This document shows, piece after piece, positions 55,191 to 64,000 of a stretch of 64,000 nucleotides of DNA. A program made the position numbers and the translations under genes. The notes under the pieces are model-generated. The model was not told where the DNA came from. It made no database searches and saw only the letters and a program-made list of their open reading frames with translations. Where the stretch lies: contig PBYI01000037.1 in the NCBI GenBank assembly GCA_002729525.1, forward strand, positions 1 to 64,000, read 5' to 3'. The stretch comes from Nocardioides sp. GTDB taxonomy: Bacteria > Actinomycetota > Actinomycetes > Propionibacteriales > Nocardioidaceae. Numbering within the stretch: position 1 is the first letter of the stretch; each line of letters begins with the position of its first letter.

Positions 55191-56102
55191 ATGACCTCGA
55201 TCCCGACCGTGCCGGCGTCCACCGCCGAGGGCGCCCGCGCGTTCGCTGCGTCGCTCGCCACGGCCGAGCCGACCGAGGTCGACGGCGTCGAGGTGCTCGG
55301 CTCGCTGTCGCCCAGCCGGGCCGGCGACTTCATGACCTGCCCGCTGCTCTTCCGCTTCCGCACCGTCGACCGGTTGCCGGAGCCGGCCTCGCCCGACGCC
55401 GCCCGCGGCACGGTCGTCCACCAGGTGCTGGAGCGCCTCTTCGACCTGCCCGCCGGCGAGCGCACCCCCGAGCGCGCCGACACCATGGTCGAGCCGTCGT
55501 GGGACGACCTGCGCGAGGCCGAGCCGGCGCTCGCCGAGCTGTTCGCCGACGCCGGCGACCCGGAGGCCGTCGCCGACCGCACCGCGCGCTGGCTGCTGTC
55601 GTGCCGGGAGTCGCTGCGCCGCTACTTCACGCTCGAGGACCCCACCCGGCTGGAGCCGGCCGCCCGCGAGATCTACGTCGAGTCGGTGCTCGACGCCCGG
55701 CTGCTGCTGCGCGGCATCGTCGACCGCGTCGACGTGGCGCCCGACGGTGCGGTGCGGATCGTCGACTACAAGACCGGCCGCTCCCCCGGCGAGGGCTTCG
55801 AGGGCAAGGCGCTGTTCCAGCTGAAGTTCTACGCCCTGGTGCTCTGGCGGGCCCGCGGCGTGCTCCCCCGCATGCTCCAGCTGATCTACCTCGGCAACGG
55901 CGAGATCCTGCGCTACGAGCCCGACGAGCACGACCTGGTCGCCACCGAGCGCAAGGTGCTCGCGCTGTGGGAGGCGATCAAGGTCGCCCAGGACACCGGT
56001 GACTGGCGCCCCAACCGCAGCCGGCTCTGCGACTGGTGCGCCCACCAGGCAATCTGCCCGGAGTACGGCGGCACACCGCCGCCGCTCCCCTCGGCTGACT
56101 GA
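55191..56102 (+). CDS. RecB-family PD-(D/E)XK exonuclease domain protein
   Basis: The 303-residue stand-alone nuclease has LSPSRAGDFMTCPLLFRFR, RGTVVHQVLERLFDLP, the active-site segment VRIVDYKTGRSP (Asp, Lys) and QLKFYALVLWR (conserved Gln/Tyr). The C-terminus CDWCAHQAICP provides three Cys that, with the earlier CPLLF Cys, could hold an iron-sulfur cluster as in AddB/RecB-like nucleases. It is probably involved in DNA repair. It is divergent from the S2P gene across 80 bases. Confidence 0.92.
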   Translation: MTSIPTVPASTAEGARAFAASLATAEPTEVDGVEVLGSLSPSRAGDFMTCPLLFRFRTVDRLPEPASPDAARGTVVHQVLERLFDLPAGERTPERADTMVEPSWDDLREAEPALAELFADAGDPEAVADRTARWLLSCRESLRRYFTLEDPTRLEPAAREIYVESVLDARLLLRGIVDRVDVAPDGAVRIVDYKTGRSPGEGFEGKALFQLKFYALVLWRARGVLPRMLQLIYLGNGEILRYEPDEHDLVATERKVLALWEAIKVAQDTGDWRPNRSRLCDWCAHQAICPEYGGTPPPLPSAD

Positions 56103-56110
56103 CGGCGCCC

Positions 56111-56160
56111 CTCAGGTGGTTGAGCCCGACCGAGCGCCTGCGAGGCAGGAGTCGAAAACC
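56111..56160 (+). repeat. Dispersed intergenic repeat, copy 2
   Basis: This carries GGTGGTTGAGCCCGACC, a GC-rich spacer and GTCGAAAACC, the same arrangement as the copy at 552-600. It sits between the RecB-type nuclease and the ABC operon. A degenerate partner (CCTCGCTCGTCCCTCGCTCG) follows near 56205. Confidence 0.6.
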
Positions 56161-56258
56161 TCCGACACCCACGCGCCGCCCCCGGCCCACGGCGTCTCGG
56201 TACACCGCCTCGCTCGTCCCTCGCTCGACGGCACTCGCCGACCGGGCGACCCAGCGGG

Positions 56259-57557
56259 CTACTGCGGGTCCTCGCCGTACCGCACGCAGGCGACGTCGAC
56301 GCCGCCCGAGCGCCGCAGCCGCGGGTCGACCGGCTCGTGGAAGGTGAGCCGGGTGCCACCCGAGGGGTCGGCCTCCGCGCGCGCCACCCCCGTCCAGAAC
56401 GGCTCGTCGGGATCCTCCGCGCGGATCCGGTCCAGCAGCGCCGACACCTGCTCGTGGTCGCGGCCGACGGTGACGGTCGAAGAGGGCGTGTCGAACGAGT
56501 CGAGGTCGCCGACGACGGCACGCTCGGCCTCGAAGTCGGCGGCGTCGCCGTCGGTGTGGGTCCAGTGCGTCTCCAGCAGCGGGCGCAGGTCGCGGCTCTC
56601 CCACCCGCACTCCTCGCGGGCGACCGGGCAGCGCGGGTGGAAGGAGCAGCCGAGCGGCGGCAGCGCGGCGTCCGGGATCTCTCCGCGGGGCAGGTCGCGG
56701 GCGACCTGCCGCTCCGGGTCGACGTCCGGGATCGCCCCCAGCAGGGCCTTGGTGTACGGGTGCTTGGGGTTGGCGAAGATCTCCTCGGTCGGTCCAACCT
56801 CCACCACCCGGCCGAGGTACATGATCGCGACGCGGTCGCAGAAGTACTTCGCGCTGGCCAGGTCGTGGGTGATGTAGACGTAGGTCAGGCCGAGCTCGTC
56901 CTTGAGGTCGAGCATCAGCTGGAGGATCTTGGCCCGCACCGACATGTCGAGCATCGAGACCGGCTCGTCGGCGACGAGCACCTCGGGGCCCATCACGATG
57001 GCGCGGGCGATGACGGCGCGCTGCTTCTGGCCACCGGACAGGTCACGGGGGTACTTGTCGGCGAAGCGCTCGACCGGCGCGAGCCCGACCTTCTCGAGGG
57101 TCTCGTGCACGCGCCGGGTCAGCTCCTCGCCGGAGGCGAGCCCGTGGATCTTGAGCGGGTGACCCACGGCCTGCTCGATCGTCATCGTCGGGTTGAGCGC
57201 GGCGCCGGGGTCCTGGAAGACCATCTGCACGTCGGTGCGCAGCCGGCGCAGCGCCTTGCCCTTCATGTCCGACACGACGGCCGCGCCGTCGGAGCCGTGG
57301 TAGGTGATCGACCCGGCGGTCGTGGGCGCCAGGCCCAGCATCGCCCGGCCCAGCGTCGTCTTGCCGCTGCCGGACTCCCCGACCACGCCGAGCACCTCCC
57401 CGCGGCGCAGCTGGAGGTCGACGCCGTCGACCGCCTTCACGGTGCGCGAGCGCAGGCCGAGCAGGCGACTCAGCGCACCGCCCTGCAGCTGGTAGTGGAC
57501 CTCCAGGCCCGCGGTCTCGACGACCGCGGGGCTCGCGGTCTCAGGCCTCGTCGGCAA
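56259..57557 (-). CDS. Oligopeptide-type ABC transporter ATPase (second, OppF/DppF-like)
   Basis: The protein has 432 residues with Walker A GVVGESGSGKTTLGRAMLGL, signature LSGGQKQRAVIARAI and Walker B VLVADEPVSMLDMSV. The PLGCSFHPRCPVAREECG segment is the C-terminal oligopeptide-transporter region with a Cys cluster. About 100 further residues follow and are not recognised. A TTG at 57555-57557 with GGAAGGAG 7 bases upstream is the best start, overlapping the previous gene by 17 bases. It energises the permease pair together with the first ATPase. Confidence 0.92.
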   Translation of the reverse strand: MPTRPETASPAVVETAGLEVHYQLQGGALSRLLGLRSRTVKAVDGVDLQLRRGEVLGVVGESGSGKTTLGRAMLGLAPTTAGSITYHGSDGAAVVSDMKGKALRRLRTDVQMVFQDPGAALNPTMTIEQAVGHPLKIHGLASGEELTRRVHETLEKVGLAPVERFADKYPRDLSGGQKQRAVIARAIVMGPEVLVADEPVSMLDMSVRAKILQLMLDLKDELGLTYVYITHDLASAKYFCDRVAIMYLGRVVEVGPTEEIFANPKHPYTKALLGAIPDVDPERQVARDLPRGEIPDAALPPLGCSFHPRCPVAREECGWESRDLRPLLETHWTHTDGDAADFEAERAVVGDLDSFDTPSSTVTVGRDHEQVSALLDRIRAEDPDEPFWTGVARAEADPSGGTRLTFHEPVDPRLRRSGGVDVACVRYGEDPQ

Positions 57558-58617
57558 CGTCGATCTCCTTCCGCTCCAGCGGCTGCGTCTCCTCGGCACT
57601 CAGCGCCCGGCCGGCGTCGGTGCCCTCGGACACCTCGGCGTGCCAGCAGGCCGCGTCGCTGCCACCGTCGCGGACCTGCCGCAGCACCGGCTCGCGCTGC
57701 CCGCAGACCGTCATCGCGTCCGGGCAGCGCGGGTGGAACCGGCAGCCCGGCGGCGGGTCGGAGAGGTCGGGCGGAGCGCCCTCGATGAAGTTGAGCCCGG
57801 TCGTCGACAGGCTGATCGTCGAGCGCAGCAGCTCACGGGTGTAGGAGTGCTGCGGGCGGGAGAAGACCTCCCGGGCCTCCCCCACCTCCACGATCTTGCC
57901 GGCGTACATGACCGCGACCCGGTCACAGGCCTCGGCGATGATCCCGAGGTTGTGCGTGATGAGCAGCATCGAGGTGTCGTACGTCGAGCGCAGGTCGTGC
58001 AGGATCCGGATGATCTGCGCCTCGACCAGCACGTCGAGCGCGGTGGTGGGCTCGTCGGCGACGACGAAGGCGGGGCGCAGCACCAGGGTGAGCGCGATCA
58101 GCAGTCGCTGCCGCATGCCGCCGGAGAACTCGTGCGGGTAGGCCCGGAAGCGCGTCGGCGGGATGCCCATGACCCGCAGCGCCTCCAGCGAGCGCGCCTC
58201 GACCTCCTTCTTGGAGATGCCGCGCTCGTGGGTGCGCAGCGTCTCCTCGAAGTGCTCCGAGACCCGCATGAGCGGGTTCAGCCGGGTCAGCGGCTCCTGG
58301 AAGATCATCCCGAGCGACTTGCCGCGTCGCTTGTAGGCCTCGCGCGGCGACATCGCGAGGAGGTCCTTCCCGTCGAACACCAGCGAGCCGTCGCGGGCGG
58401 CTCCGTCGGGCAGCAGCCCGAGCAGCCCGCGGCCCAGGGTCGACTTGCCGCAGCCGGACTCGCCGACCAGGCCGAGGATCTCCCCGCGCCGCAGCTCGAG
58501 GTCGACGCCGTCGACGGCCTGCACGGCACCCTTCTCGGTGCCGTACCAGACCCGCAGGTCGCGGACGTCGAGGACGGCCCCGGCGTCCGGGGTCCGGTCG
58601 GTGGTGGTCGTGCTCAT
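57541..58617 (-). CDS. Oligopeptide-type ABC transporter ATPase (first, OppD/DppD-like)
   Basis: From ATG 58615-58617 the protein has 358 residues: Walker [21 protein letters not shown], signature [15 protein letters not shown], Walker [16 protein letters not shown] and C-terminal [18 protein letters not shown] with the Cys residues found in OppD. It couples ATP hydrolysis to peptide or related solute import. The ATG overlaps the stop of the permease gene upstream by four bases. Confidence 0.94.
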   Translation of the reverse strand: MSTTTTDRTPDAGAVLDVRDLRVWYGTEKGAVQAVDGVDLELRRGEILGLVGESGCGKSTLGRGLLGLLPDGAARDGSLVFDGKDLLAMSPREAYKRRGKSLGMIFQEPLTRLNPLMRVSEHFEETLRTHERGISKKEVEARSLEALRVMGIPPTRFRAYPHEFSGGMRQRLLIALTLVLRPAFVVADEPTTALDVLVEAQIIRILHDLRSTYDTSMLLITHNLGIIAEACDRVAVMYAGKIVEVGEAREVFSRPQHSYTRELLRSTISLSTTGLNFIEGAPPDLSDPPPGCRFHPRCPDAMTVCGQREPVLRQVRDGGSDAACWHAEVSEGTDAGRALSAEETQPLERKEIDVADEA

Positions 58618-59543
58618 CGGATGGCCTCCTCGCGCGACGGCCGCGGTCCGAAGGTGACCTTCTGGAGCCGGCGGCGGCGCAGGGTCGGGTTGAGCGTCTC
58701 GTTGAGTCCTTCGCCGACCAGCGTCAGGGCGGTGATGAACAGGATGATCGCCAGGCCCGGCCAGAAGGCCGAGGCGAAGTCGCCGGCGGCGACGTTGTCG
58801 AGCGCCCGACTCAGGTCGTAGCCCCACTCCGACGCCTCGGTCGGCTGGATGCCGAGGCCGAGGAAGCCGAGCGCTGCGAGGGTGCTCAGCGCGTCGGCGG
58901 CGTTGAGCGTGCCGATCACGGGCACCGACTGCACGACGTTGCCGAAGAGGTAGCGGCCCATGATCGTGCGCGGCGGAGCACCGATCGCCCGCGCGGCCTC
59001 GACGTACGTCGACTCGCGCGCGGAGACCGTGGTGTTGCGGACGACCCGGAAGTACTGCGGGATGTAGATCGCTGTCAGCGACAGGGCGGCAGCCACGATG
59101 CTCCCGCCGAGCACGTCGCGCAGCATGAACGAGAACACGATGGCCAGCAGCAGCGACGGGAACGAGTAGAGGGCGTCCATCAGGAAGACCGTCACCCGGT
59201 CGAACCAGCCGCCGACGAACCCGGAGAACAGTCCGAGCGGCACGCCGATGACCGCCGACATGATGACGGCGCCGAAGACGACCTGGAGCGCCGTACGGGC
59301 ACCCCAGATGAGGCGGGACAGGATGTCGTAGGACTGGTCGTTGGTGCCGAGCAGGTGCTCCGCGGACGGGCCCTCCGAGGCGGGGAACCGCACGCCGTCG
59401 ACGCGCCGCTCGGCGAAGTCGTAGGGCGCGATCCAGTGCGCGAAGAGCGCGAGGACCACGAAGACGAGCGTGAGGACGACGCCGGTCCAGAAGAGGTACC
59501 GGGCGAGTCCCTTGGTGTGCCAGATGGTGTGGAGGAAGCGCAT
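58614..59543 (-). CDS. Oligopeptide-type ABC transporter permease (OppC/DppC-like)
   Basis: The 309-residue protein has a long N-terminal stretch with one membrane segment ([20 protein letters not shown]), [20 protein letters not shown] typical of DppC, and the EAA-type loop [20 protein letters not shown]. Six membrane segments are expected. It overlaps the first permease by one base (TGATG) and the first ATPase by four, so all are in one operon. Confidence 0.94.
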   Translation of the reverse strand: MRFLHTIWHTKGLARYLFWTGVVLTLVFVVLALFAHWIAPYDFAERRVDGVRFPASEGPSAEHLLGTNDQSYDILSRLIWGARTALQVVFGAVIMSAVIGVPLGLFSGFVGGWFDRVTVFLMDALYSFPSLLLAIVFSFMLRDVLGGSIVAAALSLTAIYIPQYFRVVRNTTVSARESTYVEAARAIGAPPRTIMGRYLFGNVVQSVPVIGTLNAADALSTLAALGFLGLGIQPTEASEWGYDLSRALDNVAAGDFASAFWPGLAIILFITALTLVGEGLNETLNPTLRRRRLQKVTFGPRPSREEAIR

Positions 59544-60571
59544 CAGTACCTCACGCGGGGGTCGACGAGGGCGTTGAGGATGTCCACCGCGACGCTCACC
59601 AGCACGACGGCCAGCGCGAAGAAGGTGACCAGACCCTGTACGGCGATGTAGTCGCGGGCAGTGACGTACTGGACGAGCTCGGCGCCGAGACCCGGCCAGT
59701 TGAACGTCTTCTCGGTGAGGATCGCGCCCGAGAGCGTGAGCGCGAACTGCAGGCCGACGACGGTGATGACCGGGACCAGCGCGTTGCGGAACGCGTGCTT
59801 GCGCAGCACCCGCCCGCCGGGGATGCCGCGGGCGCGGGCGGCCTCGACGTAGTCGTCGCCGAGGGTCTGGATGACGTTGACCCGCACGAGCCGGACGATC
59901 ACGCCCGACAGCAGCAGGCCGAGCGTGAAGCACGGCAGCACGTGGTGCTGGAGGATGTCGACGACCGACACCGAGTCGTTCGCCAGGATCGCGTCGAGCA
60001 GGATGATCCCGGTCCGGTCCGGCACGTAGTACTTCGTCTCCGAGGAAGCGATGTCGTACGTCGGCCAGCTCGGGAAGAGCTTCACGACCAGCAGCACCAG
60101 CATCAGGCCGACCCAGAAGATCGGCGCGGCGTACGCCACGATCCCGTAGACCCGGATGCCGGCGTCGGCGGCGGTGTCGCGGAAGCGGCCGGCCAGCAGG
60201 CCGAGCGGGATGCCGATGGCCAGCGCGAAGAGGAAGGCGCCGATCGTCAGCGTAAGGGTCGCACCGCCCTGGTTGACGATGATGTCGAGCACCGGGCGCC
60301 GGTCGCTGATGGTGGTGCCGAAGTCGAGCCGGACGACGTTGCCGAGGTACTCGAGGTACTGCACGACCAGCGGCCGGTCCAGGCCGAGCGCCGCGCGCCG
60401 GGCCTCGAGGGCGTCGGCGTCGAGCTTGTCGCCGACCGCTGCCGTGACGGGGTCGCCGGGGGCGACGCGGAGCAGCAGGAAGACGAGGGTGAGCAGCACC
60501 CACATCATCGGGACGACCAGCATCAGCCGGATGAGGATGTAGCGCGGGAGTGAGCCGCCGGCGGCGCTCAA
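59543..60571 (-). CDS. Oligopeptide-type ABC transporter permease (OppB/DppB-like)
   Basis: The protein has 342 residues from TTG 60569-60571, beginning with LPRYILIRLMLVVPMMWVLL, a DppB start. LDFGTTISDRRPVLDIIV and the EAA loop YVEAARARGIPGGRVLRKHA are diagnostic. The TTG follows GAGGAGG. A GTG at 60613 would give 14 more residues but lies at the base of a strong hairpin, so the TTG is preferred. It forms the channel with the OppC-like permease. Confidence 0.9.
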   Translation of the reverse strand: MSAAGGSLPRYILIRLMLVVPMMWVLLTLVFLLLRVAPGDPVTAAVGDKLDADALEARRAALGLDRPLVVQYLEYLGNVVRLDFGTTISDRRPVLDIIVNQGGATLTLTIGAFLFALAIGIPLGLLAGRFRDTAADAGIRVYGIVAYAAPIFWVGLMLVLLVVKLFPSWPTYDIASSETKYYVPDRTGIILLDAILANDSVSVVDILQHHVLPCFTLGLLLSGVIVRLVRVNVIQTLGDDYVEAARARGIPGGRVLRKHAFRNALVPVITVVGLQFALTLSGAILTEKTFNWPGLGAELVQYVTARDYIAVQGLVTFFALAVVLVSVAVDILNALVDPRVRY

Positions 60572-60612
60572 GGGGCCTCCTCGGGAGGAGTCGACGTACG
60601 GGGTCGGACGCA

Positions 60613-60649
60613 CGCGAGGGCGCCCACCTCAGCGGTGGGCGCCCTCGCG
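60613..60649 (-). terminator. Intra-operon hairpin between binding-protein and permease genes
   Basis: CGCGAGGGCGCCCACC (60613-60628) and GGTGGGCGCCCTCGCG (60634-60649) form a perfect 16-bp stem with a 5-base loop, 6 bases after the binding-protein stop. A stem in this position commonly lets the binding protein be made in excess over the permeases, by partial termination or by protecting the 3' end. Confidence 0.8.
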
Positions 60650-60655
60650 CGGGGG

Positions 60656-62266
60656 TCACTGCTTGCTGATCTCCCAGAAGCGGAAGATGTACGTCGGGTC
60701 GAGGGTCTCCTCGACGCCCGACATCGCGTCGGTGGCGACGGCGACGTTCTGGCCGTTCCACGACGGGATCAGCGGGACGTCCTCGGCCACGATGTCCTGC
60801 AGCTGGCCGATGTCGTCGTTGCGGGTGTCCTCGTCGGTCTCGCCGAGCTCGGCGTCGAGGAGGCTGTTGACCTCGGGGTTGGAGTAGCCGTTGTCGAAGA
60901 AACCACCGTCACGCACGAACGGCGAGAGGTAGTTGTCGGCGTCCAGGAAGTCGGGGTACCAGCCCAGGATGAAGAGGTCGTAGGCGCCCTGCTTGTAGAG
61001 CGTCTGGTACTCCTCCCACTCGGCGTCGTCGGTGGTGACGTCGAACAGGCCGCTCGCGTTGAGCTGGTCGGCGAACTCGGTGGCCTCGTCGACGGCGTTC
61101 GGGCCGTAGTGGGTCGGGGTGTAGCCCAGGGTCAGCTTGACCGGGGTCTGCACGCCGGCGTCGTCGAGGATCTGCTGCGCCGCGTCGGCCGACGGCTCGC
61201 CGTAGGCCTCCTCGAAGGAGTCCTTCTGGCCGCCGAAGCCCGGCGGGACGATCGAGTACGCCGGCTCGACGGTGCCCTCGTAGGCGTTGTCGGAGATCGC
61301 CTGGCGGTCGATGATCTGCGCCGCGGCCTGACGGATCGCCTTGTCGGCGCCGGCGCCCTTCTGGGTGCGGAAGACCCAGTACCGGAACTCCGAGCCCTCA
61401 CCGCGCAGCACGTCGACGTTGCCCTCGTCCTCGAGCGAGGTGAGGTCGGTCGGGCTGAGCGTGCGCCACGCGACGTCGAGCTGCTCCGAGCCGATCGCGG
61501 TGCGCAGCGGCGCGGTGTCGTTGAAGTAGGTCACGAAGACCTGCTGCGCCTGGGGCGTGCGGTCTCCGGAGTACTCCGGGTTGGCCTCCAGCGTGGCCTG
61601 CTGGCCGGGCTCGTAGGCGCCGAGGGTGTAGGGACCGGAGCCGATGACGTCGGCGTCGCCGATGAGGGCGTCGGCCGGGAAGGTGTCCTCGTCGACGATC
61701 GAGGCCGTCGCCGAGGCCAGGATCTTGATGAAGGTCGTGTCGGGCTGGTTGAGGTGGAAGACCACGGTGGTGTCGTCCGGGGTCTCGATCGCACCGTCGG
61801 CCAGCGCCTGGTTCTCGGCGTCGCCGTTGGAGATCGCACCGAGCAGCACCGAGGAGCCGTTCGGGTCGTTGATCTCGAGGTTGCGCTGCATCGAGAACGC
61901 CACGTCGGACGAGGTGAGCTCGTTGCCGTTGGAGAACGTGAGGCCGTCCTTCAGCGTGCAGGTGATCGTCTGCGGGTCGTCGTAGTCGCACGACTCGGCC
62001 GCGTCGCCGACAGGCTCGGCCTCGCCGGCCGGGATGGTCAGCAGCTGCTCGAAGATCGAGTACTGCATGTTCCAGGAGCCGATGTCGTAGGAGCCGGCGG
62101 GGTCCATCGAGGTCACGGTCTCGGTGGTGCCGAGGGTCCAGGAGCCGCCGCCCCCACCGCCCTCACCGGAGCCGCTGTCGTCGCGGGCACCGTCGCCGCA
62201 CGCGGCGAGGCCGAACATCAGGACGCCGGCGCTTGCGAGCGACAGCAGAGAACGAGCACGGGACAC
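60656..62266 (-). CDS. ABC transporter substrate-binding lipoprotein (family 5)
   Basis: From GTG 62264-62266 the protein has 536 residues. A lipoprotein signal (LLSLASAGVLMFGLAACGD) is followed by a Gly-rich linker and the SBP_bac_5 fold: YDIGSWNMQYSIFEQLLTIP, TLKDGLTFSNGNELTSSDVA and FSMQR. The late segment LGWYPDFLDADNYLSPFV is typical of peptide-binding members. It captures an oligopeptide, nickel-like complex or similar solute outside the cell. The next minus-strand gene upstream starts at 63171, and the operon promoter should lie in 62267-62457. Confidence 0.94.
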   Translation of the reverse strand: MSRARSLLSLASAGVLMFGLAACGDGARDDSGSGEGGGGGGSWTLGTTETVTSMDPAGSYDIGSWNMQYSIFEQLLTIPAGEAEPVGDAAESCDYDDPQTITCTLKDGLTFSNGNELTSSDVAFSMQRNLEINDPNGSSVLLGAISNGDAENQALADGAIETPDDTTVVFHLNQPDTTFIKILASATASIVDEDTFPADALIGDADVIGSGPYTLGAYEPGQQATLEANPEYSGDRTPQAQQVFVTYFNDTAPLRTAIGSEQLDVAWRTLSPTDLTSLEDEGNVDVLRGEGSEFRYWVFRTQKGAGADKAIRQAAAQIIDRQAISDNAYEGTVEPAYSIVPPGFGGQKDSFEEAYGEPSADAAQQILDDAGVQTPVKLTLGYTPTHYGPNAVDEATEFADQLNASGLFDVTTDDAEWEEYQTLYKQGAYDLFILGWYPDFLDADNYLSPFVRDGGFFDNGYSNPEVNSLLDAELGETDEDTRNDDIGQLQDIVAEDVPLIPSWNGQNVAVATDAMSGVEETLDPTYIFRFWEISKQ

Positions 62267-62457
62267 GTGGTCCGCCTTCCCAGGTGGCTGACAGAAACCT
62301 CGGCAACGTACTGGTCCGTACCACCGGGACGAAAGTACCTGCGTCCGGTCGGAGGTCTCGAAATCGCAACGATCAGGGGCACTGTCCGCACTCCACCGGG
62401 TTTGTTGCGGTGGATCGTGCGAGCGGGAAGAACGGTCGGACGTCGTGACGCCGCAGG

Positions 62458-63171
62458 TCAGGCCGTACGACGGTCGCGCAGCTGGTCCGGCAGGGCTCCG
62501 AGGTCGGCCGGCACGAGCCCGACGAGGCTCTCGCGCAGCAGCCGATCGGGGTGCGGTGGCACCTCGACGTGGGCGGGGACGGCGAGGACCGCGCAGCCGG
62601 CCGCCTGGGCCGAGGTGCACCCCGGCACGGAGTCCTCGACGGCCACGCAGTCGGCGGGGTCGACGCCGAGCATCCTCGCTGCGACCAGGTAGGGCTCGGG
62701 GTCCGGCTTGCCGCGGGTCACCGCGTCGCCGGTGACCACGACGTCGAACGTGCCCTCGGGCAGGTCCGCCAGGATCGGGTCGACGAAGCGCTGGTAGGAC
62801 ATCGTCACCAGCGCCATCGGCACGCCGGCGTCCTTGAGCGCCGTCAGGATCTCCCGCGCACCCGGCTGCCACGGCACCGCCGCCTCGACCTTGGCCACGA
62901 CGCCGTCGAGCAGCAGGCAGACGACCTCCTCGGGCGACTCCGGCAGCCCGAGGGCCTCCTTGAGGATCCGCCCCGAGTGGATCAGCGCGGTCCCGACGAG
63001 CTCCAGCGCCTGCTCCGCGGTCCAGGTCGCACCGGTGCGGGCGGCCAGCTCGTGCTCGGTGTCCATCCAGTAGGGCTCGGTGTCCACGAGCGTGCCGTCC
63101 ATGTCCCACAGGACGGCGACGGGCAGGCGGTCTCCGCCGGCCGCGGGTGCGGCGGGGTCGGGCGTGGTCAT
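62458..63171 (-). CDS. HAD-family hydrolase (beta-phosphoglucomutase/phosphatase-like)
   Basis: The 237-residue protein has HAD motif I VLWDMDGTLVDTEPYW (Asp23, Asp25), motif II ALVTMSYQRF, a Lys in TRGKPDPEPYLVAA and motif IV CVAVEDSVPG. The cap domain is of the helical C1 type seen in sugar phosphatases and phosphoglucomutases. It removes phosphate from an unknown small molecule. It lies 8 bases downstream of metH and is co-transcribed with it. Confidence 0.93.
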   Translation of the reverse strand: MTTPDPAAPAAGGDRLPVAVLWDMDGTLVDTEPYWMDTEHELAARTGATWTAEQALELVGTALIHSGRILKEALGLPESPEEVVCLLLDGVVAKVEAAVPWQPGAREILTALKDAGVPMALVTMSYQRFVDPILADLPEGTFDVVVTGDAVTRGKPDPEPYLVAARMLGVDPADCVAVEDSVPGCTSAQAAGCAVLAVPAHVEVPPHPDRLLRESLVGLVPADLGALPDQLRDRRTA

Positions 63172-63179
63172 CCGGTGGA

Positions 63180-64000
63180 TCAGTCCTCCGGGTCGTAGCC
63201 GAGGTTGGGCGACAGCCACTTCTCGGCCTCGGCGAGCGTCCAGCCCTTGCGCTCGGCGTACGACTCGACCTGGTCGCGGCCGAGCCGGCCGACGACGAAG
63301 TACTGCGCCTGCGGGTGGGCGTAGTAGGCGCCCGACACGCTGGCGCCGGGCCACATCGCCATCGACTCGGTGAGGGTGATGCCGGTGCGCTCCTCCACGT
63401 CGAGCATCGACCACAGTGTGAGCTTCTCGGTGTGGTCGGGGCACGCCGGGTAGCCGGGCGCCGGGCGGATGCCGCGGTACTTCTCGGCGATGAGGTCCTC
63501 GTTGGACAGCTGCTCGGCCGACTCGTGGCCCCAGAACTCCGTGCGCACCCGCTGGTGGAGACGCTCGGCGAAGGCCTCGGCGAGCCGGTCGGCCAGTGCC
63601 TCGACCAGGATCGCGTTGTAGTCGTCGAGGTCGGCCTTGTACGCCGCGACACGCTCCTCCAGGCCGATGCCCGCGGTCACCGCGAACAGGCCGACGTGGT
63701 CGGCCAGGCCGGTCTCGACCGGCGCGACGTAGTCGGCGAGCGACCGGTTGGGCACGCCCTCGCGGTGCTGGCCCTGCTGGCGCAGTGCGTGCAGCACCGG
63801 ACCCCGCTGGGTACGGGTGTCGTCGGTGAAGGTGACGACGTCGCCGTCCTCGCTGGCGGCCGGGAAGAACCCGTAGACCGCACGGGCGGTCAGCCACTGC
63901 TCCTCCACGATCCGGTCGAGCATCGCCTGCGCGTCGGCGTACAGCTTGCTGGCGGCCTCGCCCGTGGCGGGGTTGTGCAGGATGTCGGGGAAGCGTCCCT
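63180..64000 (-). CDS. metH: Cobalamin-dependent methionine synthase, C-terminal part
   Basis: The frame is open from the window edge to a stop at 63180, about 273 codons. The content is the SAM-binding reactivation domain of MetH: LTARAVYGFFPAASEDGDVV, EKYRGIRPAPGYPACPDHTE, LFAVTAGIGLEERVAAYKAD and AMWPGASVSGAYYAHPQAQY (MetH activation signature with the conserved RPAPGYPACPDH). It reactivates oxidised cobalamin using SAM and flavodoxin. The methyltransferase and B12 domains lie outside the window. Confidence 0.95.
   Translation of the reverse strand, partial: GRFPDILHNPATGEAASKLYADAQAMLDRIVEEQWLTARAVYGFFPAASEDGDVVTFTDDTRTQRGPVLHALRQQGQHREGVPNRSLADYVAPVETGLADHVGLFAVTAGIGLEERVAAYKADLDDYNAILVEALADRLAEAFAERLHQRVRTEFWGHESAEQLSNEDLIAEKYRGIRPAPGYPACPDHTEKLTLWSMLDVEERTGITLTESMAMWPGASVSGAYYAHPQAQYFVVGRLGRDQVESYAERKGWTLAEAEKWLSPNLGYDPED

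Noticed and set aside
62267..63652. Upstream extension of the ABC binding protein
   Set aside because: It overlaps the HAD and metH genes in another frame; the GTG at 62266 begins a proper lipoprotein signal.

Overview
The window is very GC-rich, densely coded and clearly actinobacterial. It carries the Pup-proteasome system (Arc ATPase, Dop, Pup, PrcB, PrcA, PafA), the PafB/PafC WYL regulators, RbpA, a DUF222/13E12-type HNH protein and a polyprenol-phosphate mannose synthase beside Lnt. The gene content fits Nocardioidaceae (Nocardioides-like), but no rRNA gene is present and this placement is an inference. No tRNA, rRNA, CRISPR array or integrase was seen.

Layout. 1-0.9 kb: truncated DUF222 protein, an intergenic repeat and a 31-residue ORF. 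0.9-9.6 kb, mostly minus strand: short UvrA paralogue, AraC regulator plus VOC protein, membrane protein plus deazaflavin-type reductase, a Rossmann protein of unknown role, an aldo/keto reductase and a free-standing condensation-domain protein. 9.6-20.2 kb: hydrolases, DoxX protein, a frameshifted GrpB gene, sulfatase, alcohol dehydrogenase, an HTH-MurA fusion with a phosphodiesterase, a UMF1-type transporter and rbpA. 20.2-23.1 kb: fxsA, ppm1, lnt. 23.5-30.3 kb: a lysine degradation locus (kdd-kamD-kamE-kal as a tightly overlapping minus-strand operon, divergent kamA, and an Lrp/AsnC regulator downstream) with a set of palindromes in the divergent promoter region. 30.4-32.7 kb: a small foreign island with an FRG-domain and a DUF262 gene, apparently inserted into the 5' end of a 5'-3' exonuclease gene. 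The original first 21 codons remain on the left side, and a recoded 5' end was supplied on the right. 33.7-34.3 kb: a small NAD(P)-binding protein.

34.4-52 kb is the proteasome region: arc, a 24-residue ORF, dop-pup-prcB-prcA-Nudix, a secreted protein, pafA, an FKBP lipoprotein, pafB-pafC, tatA-tatC, a hypothetical gene, a diacylglycerol-kinase-like gene and helY. 52.2-56.1 kb: glutamine amidotransferase, trmI, site-2 protease and a RecB-type nuclease. 56.2-62.3 kb: a five-gene oligopeptide-type ABC importer (binding lipoprotein, two permeases, two ATPases) with a hairpin between the first two genes. The window ends in a HAD phosphatase and the C-terminal part of metH.

How the genes work together. 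Pup is ligated by PafA, removed by Dop and read by Arc, which feeds the PrcAB core. KamA makes beta-lysine, KamDE moves the terminal amine, Kdd oxidises the product and Kal acts late in the route. The cleavage enzyme Kce is not in the window. The best candidates for something undescribed are the FRG/DUF262 island with its gene-restoring insertion, and the palindromic control region of the lysine locus.
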